A DNA stretch of 17,384 bases from Spirogloea muscicola (Eukaryota; Streptophyta; Zygnematophyceae; Spirogloeales; Spirogloeaceae): the NCBI GenBank assembly GCA_009602725.1, contig WELB01000187.1:207362-224745 (forward strand), written 5' to 3'. Positions 1-8,585 of this stretch are shown here, piece by piece (the first letter of the stretch is position 1; each line of letters opens with the position of its first letter). Below the pieces are notes generated by a model. The model did no database searches, was not told the origin of the DNA, and saw only the letters and a list, made by a program, of their open reading frames with translations. A program made the position numbers and the translations under genes.

Positions 1-5
1 TGGCA

Positions 6-3000
6 ATGGCGACCCTGCTGCTCCTCGGTAGCGCCTCCACCTCTGTCGCCGCCGGCGGCGGCGGCGGCGCCGCGGCGGCGGAGGCGGCGGCGGCGGTCGA
101 GCGCTTCCGCGAGTACCTGCGCATCCCCACGGTGCACCCGGACCCGGACTACGGCCCGGCGTCCGAGTTCCTGCTCAAGCAGGTGCCTGGCCATGGCCAA
201 ACTGTGCTGTCCTTGGTGACGGCTGGCAGCGGAGCCAAGCCGCTGCCGCCACTGCTGCCGCCGCCGCCGCCGCCGCTGTTTTGCGTGCCATGGTGCCTTC
301 GGGCCTCCTCTAGTTGCAGCGTGACGGCGACGACGATGGCGATGCCGCGGTCGGCCGTGGGCGAGGCCGTGCCGGGAACGCAATCCGTCCAGCTTAACGC
401 GGCAGCTCGGCGGGCTGTGGCGCTGGGAGGAGCAGGGGGCGGAGGCCGGCCTCGGCGCCGAGGTGCTGGAGCTGGTGCCGGGGAAGCCCGTCGTGCTACT
501 CACGTGGGAAGTGCGCCACCGCGCCATGAACTACGCAACACAGGCTGCAATTGCACACTCATTACTGCAGATTGTGGTCAATCAGAGAGCTAACAGTAAC
601 AATACCTCAGAACCTGGACTAAAGTGCCATCGTAGTACTACCCTCTGACGAGGATCGGTCCATCATTCTCCTCACGTGAACGCAAGCGAATTGTCATTGC
701 ATGGTGTACCGACCGTAAGTCGCCAGAAGTCGATGTGAGACTACCTGCAACTCCGGCCCTTGTCATAGCATCTCAAGTGTCCTCACCCCCAAGAGCGAGC
801 TCCAGAGAAGCTGCAGATTGGTCCTTGGATTGGCGGCACTAAGATTTAAACCTTAACCCCTTACCTTTACACCCTGAAACTTCTAAAACCTTAACCCTAT
901 ACCGTAAACCCTAGACGCAAAGCCCTGAATACCCCTAAATCCCAAACCCGACGGTTGCGGGGTCTCCTGCAGGGCTTGGAGAAGGGCCTCCCAGCAGTGC
1001 TCCTCAACTCCCACATGGACGTCGTGCCAGCTGAGGAGGGCAAGTGGGAGCACGACCCCTTTGGCGCATTCAAGGACGGCGCTGGCAACATCTACGCGCG
1101 TGGCTCGCAGGACATGAAGTGCGTCGGCATGCAGGTGCGAGCAAAGGCATCGCTGTCTGTGTTGGGCAGCCGGCGCTCGTGAGGTCCCTGCTGCATCTTC
1201 AGAGTTTCATGCCCTCCTGCCTCTCTCAGGGCCGCTGCCGCCACTGCTTGCGGTCATCGTTGGCAGTATCTTGAGGCCATCAGGGCGCTCAAGGTGGAGG
1301 GGTTCGTGCCACGCCGCTCCGTGCACGTCAGCTTCGTACCCGACGAGGAGATTGGAGGCGTCGACGGCATGGGCAAGCTCGTGGAGTCGGCGAGGTTCAG
1401 GGACCTCAAAGTTGGTGTGCTGTTGGATGAAGGCCTCGCGTCGCCTACAGACAGCTACAGGTGCATCTTCCTGCAGCCAAAAGTCGAATGTCCCATCTCC
1501 TTATGGCGAGAGATGGATACAAGAATCTAGACTGCGTTGGTTAGGCTTTGAGCCTAGGGTTTCAGTAGTATCCGGTATTTAGCGTCAGGGTTCAGACAAC
1601 CGTCGTTTGTCCAGTTCCTTTTTTAGGACTTGCAGCTTAAGTTCCACTGCCTCTGAATGATGCACACTAATATGCAGACTGCTATATTATACTTCCGAAA
1701 CTTCCAACAAGACCATTACACAGTGAAGGGGATGAGATTGCTAAGTGCGGAAGGAAGCAACTAGTTGGTCCTATACCAAAGCCTGGGTTCTCGACCGTAG
1801 TGTTGTAGGTCCCTGGCCGCGATGCTAAAGCCATTGCTTGATTCAATAGGGGCTGACCTCCTTGGCGCATGTTTGCAGTATAGGCTGCAGTCTTAAGGCT
1901 GAGGGTTGATGTCAAGGGCCTAGTATGAAGGAAAAAGGCGGGTGTCGCCTTAGCTCGTTGTTGTCCTCAGTCTTTCCGTCTCGCTCTGCTGTTGGTATCC
2001 CCTTCAGGGTCTTCTACGGCGAGCGATCGCCGTGGTGGCTCGTCATCAAGGCTGCAGGGCAGCCGGCGCACGGCTCCAAGGCATTCGACGGCAGCTCAAT
2101 GGAGAACCTGCTCAAGAGCGTGGAGGTGGTCATGCGCTACCGCTCGTCGCAGTTCGACCTCGTCAAGGCAGGCATGGCAGCGGAGGGCGAGGTTGTCAGC
2201 ATCAACCCTGTGTTCCTCAAGGCCGGCACCCCCACGCCAACGGTGCGGCCAGGCAGTCTTTCACGGCGCCGAGGTCGTTAACATCGATTTATATCAGGGC
2301 AGCATTTGCTGCTTTGGACAAGATGCCCCATCTCCTGAGACCACCTGATGAAGCTGCGAGAGGAAATGGGTGTGGCAGGGCTTTGTCATGAACCTGCAGC
2401 CGTCAGAGGCAGAGGCCGGGTTTGACATGCGGCTGCCGCCTATGGCGGACATGGCAGCTATGGAGCGGCGCATTGCCGAGGAGTGGGCGCCCACGTCCAG
2501 GAACATGACTTACACGGTGATAGCAACGTCCCTTACCATCCTGGCCCTGGCAGTTTGCCATTATGTCCTTGCCATGTCCTTGGCTGGTCTTTTAACTGCT
2601 TCGCTCGCTCACTGGTCCACAATCCACCTGTTGTCCTAGAACTTAAAAATACTGATATCTGATACACTATTGTCAATCAAAAGGAAAGCGAAACTCCTGC
2701 ACTGGGACTCAAAAGTGTTAGAGGGTGTGTTCCTGAAGCCCCAGTTATAACATCCCTGGAAAACAATCCCAAAAGAGTAAACATCCCCATTATGGCAAGC
2801 CCAGCTCCAGAAGCTCACCTCATTGTCGGCGAGGTTAGTGCTGAAGGAGTACGTTGTCAACTCTGACGCCCTCCTGCACCCTGTGCCAGTTCAAGCAGAA
2901 AGTGGGGACGCTTGACAAGAATGGGCGGCCACAGCTCACACTTCGCAATGGTAGCGACCCTTGGTGGGGCCTATTTATGGGCGCCGTCTCGAGGGCCGGC

Positions 3001-3827
3001 GCCGAGGTGGCCGAGCCTGAGATCTTCCCAGCTGCGACCGACTCCCGCTACTTGCGCTACCTTGGCACGCCAGCCGTGGGCTTCTCGCCCATGCGGCGCA
3101 CGCCCGTCCTCCTCCATGACCACAATGAGGTGCTGATTGTCTACGGCCCCCTTGATCCACCCTCCAACCTCTGCCCTCCCTCCACCCTATCTGCGAATTC
3201 TGTCTGTCTATTTCTGACACAAGGCATCGCTGAGGCCTGTTTGATGTCATTGTCACGGACGTCTGCTCTGAAACTGCTGCCACAATGATAGCCCTCCTTC
3301 CTCGCCTGCGACTTGTATGTGCTGGAGCTTCCTTTCTCCCCCCTTCTCCTTTTCACAAGCCGGTCTCATATTGGGATAAGAAAGTTCCCGGTTGAGCCGC
3401 TCGCGTCGACGCCACCTTGGAGCAGCCTCATGGGGAAAGCTGTTGCGCTGGCCAGTGCCGCGCTGGGCAGGCCGGCATGTTGTTGCGGCCATAGTTGCTT
3501 GACACGTACGAGCTGTGGCGTTGCAGTTGTGCTCTTGCCAATAAGGGCAGCGCCTGTGCTCCTGCACGGCCACAATGAGGTCCCGCGCTGGAGAACGTGA
3601 ACGATTAGTCAGCATACACACAAGGATACCAATGCATATGCTTACAAGCATCCCTGGCCCAGCTAAGTATCTGTCGTTCTGTCCTGCTAAGTATCTGTCG
3701 TTCTGTCCTGCAGTTCCTCAATGAGCACGTATTCCTGGAGGGCATTGGCGTATATATGGCAATCATCCGAGCATTAGCTGAATATGAGGGCCCACCTGTG
3801 GAGGAGCAAGTGCACACGGAGCTGTAA
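6..3827 (+). CDS. ACY1: Aminoacylase-1 (N-acyl-L-amino-acid amidohydrolase), M20 family, 8 exons
   Basis: Zinc-dependent hydrolase releasing L-amino acids from N-acyl-amino acids. Exons: 6-182, 406-510, 973-1134, 1267-1460, 2008-2242, 2379-2516, 2890-3129, 3714-3827 (about 454 aa; animal enzymes are about 410). All introns are GT-AG, and all are phase 0 except the one after exon 4. Seen: NSHMDVVP (H108, D110), YARGSQDMKC (D141), SFVPDEEIGG (E175, E176), LLDEG (E203), ERSPWW, FPAATDSRY, and TPVLLHDHNE near residue 413. These match the metal ligands and general base of the family. The N-terminus is a Leu stretch followed by Gly/Ala runs, which could be a secretory signal as in plant homologues (inference). 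The start is the first ATG, five bases into the window, so no promoter is visible. The left edge of exon 2 is the least certain point. Intron 7 holds a diverged copy of exon 7. TGTAA overlaps the stop codon. Confidence 0.93.
511..972 (+). other. Aminoacylase intron 2 (462 nt), carrying telomere-like sequence
   Basis: The donor GTGCGC follows TGGGAA and the acceptor is CTCCTGCAG. Exons 2 and 3 join as TWE-GLEKGLP, matching the family spacing before the NSHMD motif. The right half (about 840-955) is a degenerate CCCTAAA-type tract, listed separately. The rest shows no coding signal. Confidence 0.8.
840..955. repeat. Degenerate interstitial telomere-like tract (CCCTAAA type)
   Basis: Imperfect C-rich units such as CCTTAACCCC, CCTTAACCCTA, GTAAACCCTAG, CCCCTAAATCCC and AAACCC are spaced through about 115 bases. 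Plants and many trebouxiophyte algae have TTTAGGG telomeres, so this looks like an old, decayed telomeric insertion. It lies wholly inside intron 2 of the aminoacylase gene, with the C-rich strand as the sense strand. Confidence 0.6.
1542..1556. repeat. Short perfect inverted repeat in intron 4
   Basis: TAGGCT, a 3-base loop TTG, then AGCCTA: a perfect 6-bp stem within the 547-nt intron 4 (1461-2007) of the aminoacylase gene. No function can be assigned and it may be chance. The rest of the intron shows no coding signal. Confidence 0.4.
3412..3579 (+). pseudogene. Diverged duplicate of aminoacylase exon 7 inside intron 7
   Basis: An open frame in intron 7 resembles the last 57 codons of exon 7. 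It begins PPWSSLMGKAV (exon: DPWWGLFMGAV) and ends PIRAAPVLLHGHNE (exon: PMRRTPVLLHDHNE). It is two codons shorter overall. The last 21 codons (3517-3579 against 3067-3129) align without gaps, with 39 of 63 bases and 12 of 21 residues identical. Several differences are synonymous third-position changes (CCC/CCA, CCC/CCT, GTC/GTG, CTC/CTG, CAT/CAC). Like exon 7 it ends GAG|GT in phase 0. The middle, where exon 7 has EPEIFPAATDSRY, is not conserved. No convincing acceptor is seen upstream; a phase-0 AG after position 3396 is weak. It is probably a dead exon copy, less likely an alternative exon. Confidence 0.65.
3663..3710. repeat. Perfect 24-bp tandem duplication at a splice acceptor
   Basis: A 24-base unit beginning CTAAGTATCTGTCG and ending TCTGTCCTG occurs twice back to back (3663-3686 and 3687-3710), directly before CAG and the last aminoacylase exon at 3714. 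The unit contains the probable branch-point-like CTAAG and the pyrimidine-rich tract. The first copy is followed by CT rather than CA, so only the second copy makes a usable AG. Confidence 0.9.
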
Positions 3828-4694
3828 GAGTCAGTGGAGAGCTTGCAGTCTGGGGATTGCCATACTTGTATAACACTCCCCGTTTTTAAATGTACAGGCT
3901 ACCGGTACCTTTGCTTATGAGGCTGTCGCAAACTAGAATTGCAGTGCCAGCTAAATGGATACAGCTTCTTACACATTTTTGGAGATCGCAGCGGCGTCCT
4001 TTGGCAGGGGCCAATGGCTGCCACTGTCAGTTACTGTGAGCTGATGTCTGAAGCATTGGGTCGATGCTGAGCGCTTACAGATGCAGAAAGCTGCCGTCTG
4101 ACATGCTCTTTGTGCTAGATCGCTGCGGCAGCGCAGAGTGGCTTTTAGACAAGCAACTCTGTGTTGTAGTCTATAACGAGAGACGACATTCAACAGACAA
4201 GATCTGCAGGGTGCCAACCATCGTGGAGATGACTGCAAGGCAACTGATGTCACCTCGGGCCTGCTGCCACGTTTACTCGTTCCTCTCTGCCACCCTTGCC
4301 CACTTGGAGCTCTTGTTGTGACCTGCTGCCGTAAAGCCGTCGTCACATAGAGCAGCCAGCTTGCACCGCAAAGCGAGGTACACCTACTCCTCTGTGCCGG
4401 CGGCAGCCACAAGGTTTGACGTAGAAGCTGTGAGGGACGGGAGTTAGAACAAGAATCTATCTTCACTTTTAAAACACGATAAACTCAACGTAGACAATGA
4501 ACACGGTGAGACAACTTCTAGCGAAGCTCATATCAACATTATTGTCATTGACAATGCGAAAAGAGAACGTTTAAGGACAAGGAGGTGAGTAATATTTAAC
4601 ATAGAGTCGTCTGCGTCATCAAGGTGGCCTGTAAGCTGAGAAGCTTGCTTCAGATGCCAGCCTCCACGGACACAGACTCTGTCACTTGGCCGCG

Positions 4695-4711
4695 ATGGCG
4701 GCGGCCGCCAT
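4695..4711. promoter_or_regulatory. GC-rich palindrome upstream of the TMEM62-like gene
   Basis: ATGGCGGC, a single central G, then GCCGCCAT: a perfect 8-bp inverted repeat about 190 bases before the start codon. It could be a factor-binding site or leader hairpin, but GCC/GGC-rich sequence is common here, so a function is only a guess. Confidence 0.3.
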
Positions 4712-4873
4712 TTACAGGCTGCGGCAGAAGTGAGGCTCCAGTGGCCGCCGCTTGTGGCCAGCTCCAGATCAGCGCAGCCTCCGGCCGCCCACAGTTTCCG
4801 ACTCGCTCCCTCCCTCCTCCATGTCCTCCCGAGCTTAAGCTCTTGCCGAGGCCAGTCGTCGCCAGGTCAGACG

Positions 4874-4885
4874 ATGGAGGACTGA
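4874..4885 (+). promoter_or_regulatory. Possible three-codon upstream ORF (Met-Glu-Asp-stop)
   Basis: ATG GAG GAC TGA ends 13 bases before the main ATG at 4899. If the transcript begins upstream of 4874, ribosomes would meet this mini-ORF first, which could damp translation or force reinitiation. The transcript start is not known from sequence. Confidence 0.35.
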
Positions 4886-4898
4886 GCTGGGCGCCCCA

Positions 4899-7800
4899 AT
4901 GTGGCGCCATGGCGGCGGCACCCAACTGGCTGCAAGCAGCGCTGCCGTCGTTGCTGCATTCGTCTTCATGGCGGCGAGGACAGCGGCGGCGGCGGCGGCG
5001 GCGGCGGAGGGCGGCGCGATCCCTGGCGAGGACCTCCTGTGGTGGGCCCAGGTCTCGGACCTTCACGTCGGCGGCGCGTCGCCGGCGGCGGCGACTCGCG
5101 CTGCGGACCTCGAGGCGCACCTCGGCCCCGCGCTTGCGGTCATCCGGCCGGCGTTGGTCCTGCTCACTGGCGACCTCACTGGTCAGCCGGCGGACCTCGT
5201 CATCCGCCCCAGACACCGAATGAGCGTCGCAGTAGCTGGCCATCACCATCAGGGCTCACGTAGCTCAGAACCCAATTGGTAGCTTGGCCTTACCATTACA
5301 GATTATGGCTATGTAGAGGCTAGACCCTTAACTGAAGTCACTTTGCGGAGGCGATGTGTCGCAGACGCACGCGGGAAGGGCATGGGCACGCCGCGCCAGG
5401 ACGAGGCCGAGTGGTTGCGCTACCGCACCGCTGTGGCACGCCTGGCGGCCGCCTGCAGCCTGCCGGAGCGACTTGTGCTGGACCTGCGCGGCAACCACGA
5501 CACATACGGTGTGCCCGAGAGGCGGGGGCCTTGTGACTATTTCGCCCACCACAGCTGTGCCGCACGCTGGCACGACGGCAGCGAGGTGTACAGCGTCACA
5601 ATGGAGGTACCGGCCCACAGCAACTTCTGGAGGAGCCACAATCAGAAACCTATCTACGTGCAACCTTCATTCCTGATTGAAGACCCTTACAGCTGACATC
5701 TGGATTATGCTATCCAAAAAGTACTTTGCTGCAAGATCTGCGCCAATCTGCACACTTCAAGCAAAAATTGCACATGCAGGTACGAGTGGGATTCTTTCGA
5801 CACCTTTCCTGGCCGCTTGGAAGTCCAATCGTGGCTTGGAATGGCTACCTGTGCGTTGTAGACCGCTGATCAGCTCCAGGCCAGCATCCTTTGATCACAG
5901 CAGCAAGAAGCCAAGCTTCCACATCTTCTTCCCAACACTCTCGCACCCAGCCGGATCGTTTTGCGCACTAAATTTGCTAAGACATTGTTCTGCTGTTGAT
6001 GGTGGCCATGTGTGTGCCAGAGCGGCGCAGGTAGGCTGCATCACTTCGTGGGCCTTGACAGTGCGCCCAGCATCGGCATACGGCCGCCTGTGAACTTTTT
6101 CGGCCACCCAGAGGACCGCCACCTTGACCTCCTGCAAATGGAGTTAGCTACAGGCACGGCGTTTGGCAATGCCGCAGCTCCAGGCGAGCATCGCAATGTG
6201 ACCACGCTGGTTTTTGTGCACTACCCGCTTGCCTTCACAGCCGCCACGCCGCGGGGGCGGCGCCTGGTTGACACTGTGGCCGAAGGGGGCAACATCGCAG
6301 GCTTTGTGTCGGGCCACCTCCACACAAAGTTTGGGACACAGCTCTTTCGGCTACACCGGCGGCGTGGTGGGACTTTCTGGGAGTGGGTCGCCGGCGACTG
6401 GAAGGACAGCCGTGCAATCCGCGTCATGGCTGCTGATGGTGGACTCGTGTCCTTTGTTGACATACGGCTGCTCCAGCGAAAACGTGGTGCCAAGTGGCAG
6501 TCCATTGCAGCCTGGTCGTGGTGGGCGCTACAGTGGTGGCGGAGCAGCGAACCATCAGAAGCAGTGGATCTCCTCAAGCGCACTGACGCAATGGAGCAAG
6601 GGGGCATCATCCTGGTCACGTCGCCACCCGACTGCCGATTTCACGACGTCACAATCGGCCGTGCCTCCAATGTGGTCAACGTACGTGCGCTCGTCTTCTC
6701 CAAGCATGGCCACCTACGAGTCACGGCCACAGTGCATGCTGATGCAGGAGCAGCGCCTGATCCAGCGCCGCTGGCAAGCCAGGAGCTGACATCAAGTAAC
6801 AGCGGCGGCGACGGCAAGGGGCCCTTGTACGTCGGCGCAATGGTGCTCCCGGTCCAAGAGGCCCAGAAGCTGGACGATGAGGCCATCCTGTACCTCATCG
6901 TGACGGCCACGGACTCACGCAATGCAACATTTGCGGCTGGACCGCGGGCGCTGCGCTGGTCCGGTCGCGGCGGCAGCGGTGGCAGCAGCGCCAAGCGGAA
7001 GTGCCAGTTGGTGCAGACTTGGGTGGAGCGTGCGATGGTTGGCACGGACTGGGAGGCGGCGTGGCCGCTCGCCTGCCGTGGCGCTTTCGGCGTCCTCCTT
7101 GCAACCACCCTCCTCCCCTGGGCTCTGCTCGCGCTGCTAAGGTCCTCGGATGCCCATGACCGCTTCCCGTCCTGGTTGCTCGACGACCGATCGCTGCCAC
7201 TCCAGCCAGCAGCACTGCTCCTATGGGCGCTCGTCGAGTCAGCCTCCGACGATGCCGTTGTGGCGGGGCAGCTGCTGTATGCAGCATACTTGGCGGTGCT
7301 CCCATGGTTCTGGGGCAGGTTCCTCGGCGATGGCCACCCGGTGGGCCACCTGTCGATCTGGGGTATCTTACTCAGTGATTCCAGCAACCGCCGCGACGGC
7401 TTGTTCGTTCCTGACATCCTCACTGTGGCCGTGCCGTGGCTGTATGGCGCTGTGCTGCCATCGGCGTGCTGGCTAGTGGCGCTTGCTGCTGAGCGCAGCC
7501 TTGCCCGACCATGGCAGAGGTCACCGGAGAGCTGCCGCAAGCAGGAGGGCGATCACAACCACTCCCCCACGACAGGGCAGGTCATTCGGCGGTCCGGGTC
7601 AAATGGTGGCCTCGTGGCAGATGTTGGCCAGCGGCGGAGGGCCACAGCTATTGCTGCTGCCGCCACCTCTGACACCAACTCCGCCAACCAGAAGCTGGAC
7701 GACGTCGTGAAGACACAGCTGAGGGCCACCGGGATGGAGAGGAGTCAGGCCACCCTGCGACTGCTACGGCTTGCGCTCTGCCTCTCTGCAATGGCCATCC

Positions 7801-8113
7801 TGGCATTCATCCTACAGGTCCGTAGGTCCAACCTTGTTTTCTAGTTACGCTCTTCAGTCATCTCTATAAGAAATCTGCAGCATTGCCGTGAGAAGTGCTG
7901 CAGGCCAGTCCATAGTAGCCACCTGTGCCAGCTGTCGATACCAAGCAGGGCCCCATGCTGACCACTGGACTGCTTGCCGTGCATGCACTGCAGCAAGTGA
8001 AGGGCTTGGCGCAGGCCTACGGCTGGTGGGCAGTGATTGCATCACCCGGCGTTGCTTGGCTGCCGGCCTACCTCACCCTTGCGGCCGCCTGGAAGCTGAG
8101 CAAGCACACCTGA
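4899..8113 (+). CDS. TMEM62: TMEM62-like transmembrane metallophosphoesterase, 4 exons
   Basis: Calcineurin-like phosphoesterase domain followed by a multi-pass membrane region, the architecture of animal TMEM62. The substrate is not known. Exons: 4899-5181, 5365-5606, 6021-7817, 7994-8113 (about 813 aa). Seen in order: a hydrophobic N-terminal segment (residues 11-26), an Ala run (about 29-36), SDLHVG (D54, H56), TGDLTD (91-95), RGNHDTYG (137-140), VFVHYPLA (H242), SGHLHTKFG (273-276), VAGDWKDSR. All metal-ligand motifs are intact. Hydrophobic segments lie near 529-548, 570-604, 637-664 and 754-774, then in exon 4 (WWAVIASPGVAWLPAYL). The D of GDLTD is split by intron 1. The last acceptor is uncertain: 7949 and 7919 also keep frame, and failure to splice at 7818 adds eight residues and stops at 7844. 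Exon 3 is far longer than exons in neighbouring genes. Confidence 0.9.
4983..5007. repeat. GCG/GGC trinucleotide run encoding polyalanine
   Basis: Uninterrupted GCG-type triplets in exon 1 of the TMEM62-like gene encode a run of alanines (about residues 29-36) between the hydrophobic N-terminal segment and the phosphoesterase domain. Such runs change length easily by slippage. A similar Gly/Ala-coding run lies in aminoacylase exon 1 (about 51-98). Confidence 0.8.
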
Positions 8114-8585
8114 GCTCTGCTCTTGGCAAAGCTTTGGGGTTATTCGCCTGTTGAAGGCAACCCATTATACTATGTCGCTGTTTGTTGTAACATTGCATTG
8201 CAGATAGTAACACACATGGCGTGCCAACGTAGCCGCCACATAGCTGTGACAAGCAGGTCAGCCACAGGAAGCTTCTCCCAAGCCGCTTCTGTCTGGCAAA
8301 CCTGCGCACAAGCATCGGCCCTGTGGGACAGCTTGGGTTAGATTGCCAGCGCCGCACTTGACAATGTTCTGCAGTTGGCAGTAAAAATTGTGGAGGAGAT
8401 TGACTGCTCTCCTCTGCAGGGAAGATCGCTGTCACTGCCAGTCTCTGTAACGTAGTAATTTGTAACACGGACTAAGACATGCCAGCCAATTGCTTGCCTT
8501 GATTTTAAAACTACGTGCAACCTATCATCATGGATCCTCCAAGGCTAAGGCCAAGCTCCTCAATCTACTGATGCCCTCCTATCTT
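8114..8585. other. Spacer between convergent genes
   Basis: 472 bases that must contain the 3' UTRs of both the TMEM62-like gene (+) and the chaperonin gene (-). TGTAA pentamers on the + strand are at 8186-8190, 8446-8450 and 8461-8465. I found no matching pentamer on the - strand for the chaperonin gene. No coding similarity is seen. Confidence 0.7.
8186..8190 (+). terminator. Candidate polyadenylation signal TGTAA
   Basis: TGTAA is the usual poly(A) signal of chlorophyte algae. This copy is about 75 bases after the TMEM62-like stop codon. It is a short motif that occurs by chance, and whether this lineage uses it is not known. Confidence 0.35.

Larger units (their letters stand above)
3828..4898. 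other. Spacer between the aminoacylase and TMEM62-like genes
   Basis: 1071 bases holding the 3' UTR of the first gene and the promoter and leader of the second. No frame in it has recognisable protein similarity. The right end, from about 4690, turns GC-rich as expected near a start. A 17-base palindrome (4695-4711) and a three-codon upstream ORF (4874-4885) are listed separately. The first TGTAA after the aminoacylase stop region is at 4630-4634. Confidence 0.7.

Noticed and set aside
3969-4466. 165-codon - strand frame in the spacer after the aminoacylase gene
   Set aside because: Ser/Arg/Cys/Leu-rich without any family motif, coding bias or splice structure.
4624-5223. 199-codon frames on both strands over the start of the TMEM62-like gene
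   Set aside because: Arg/Ala/Pro-rich shadow frames of GC-rich DNA. The 4899 frame alone contains the phosphoesterase motifs.
6641-7540. 299-codon - strand frame
   Set aside because: Antisense to the long exon of the TMEM62-like gene; open because of GC bias, with no protein similarity.
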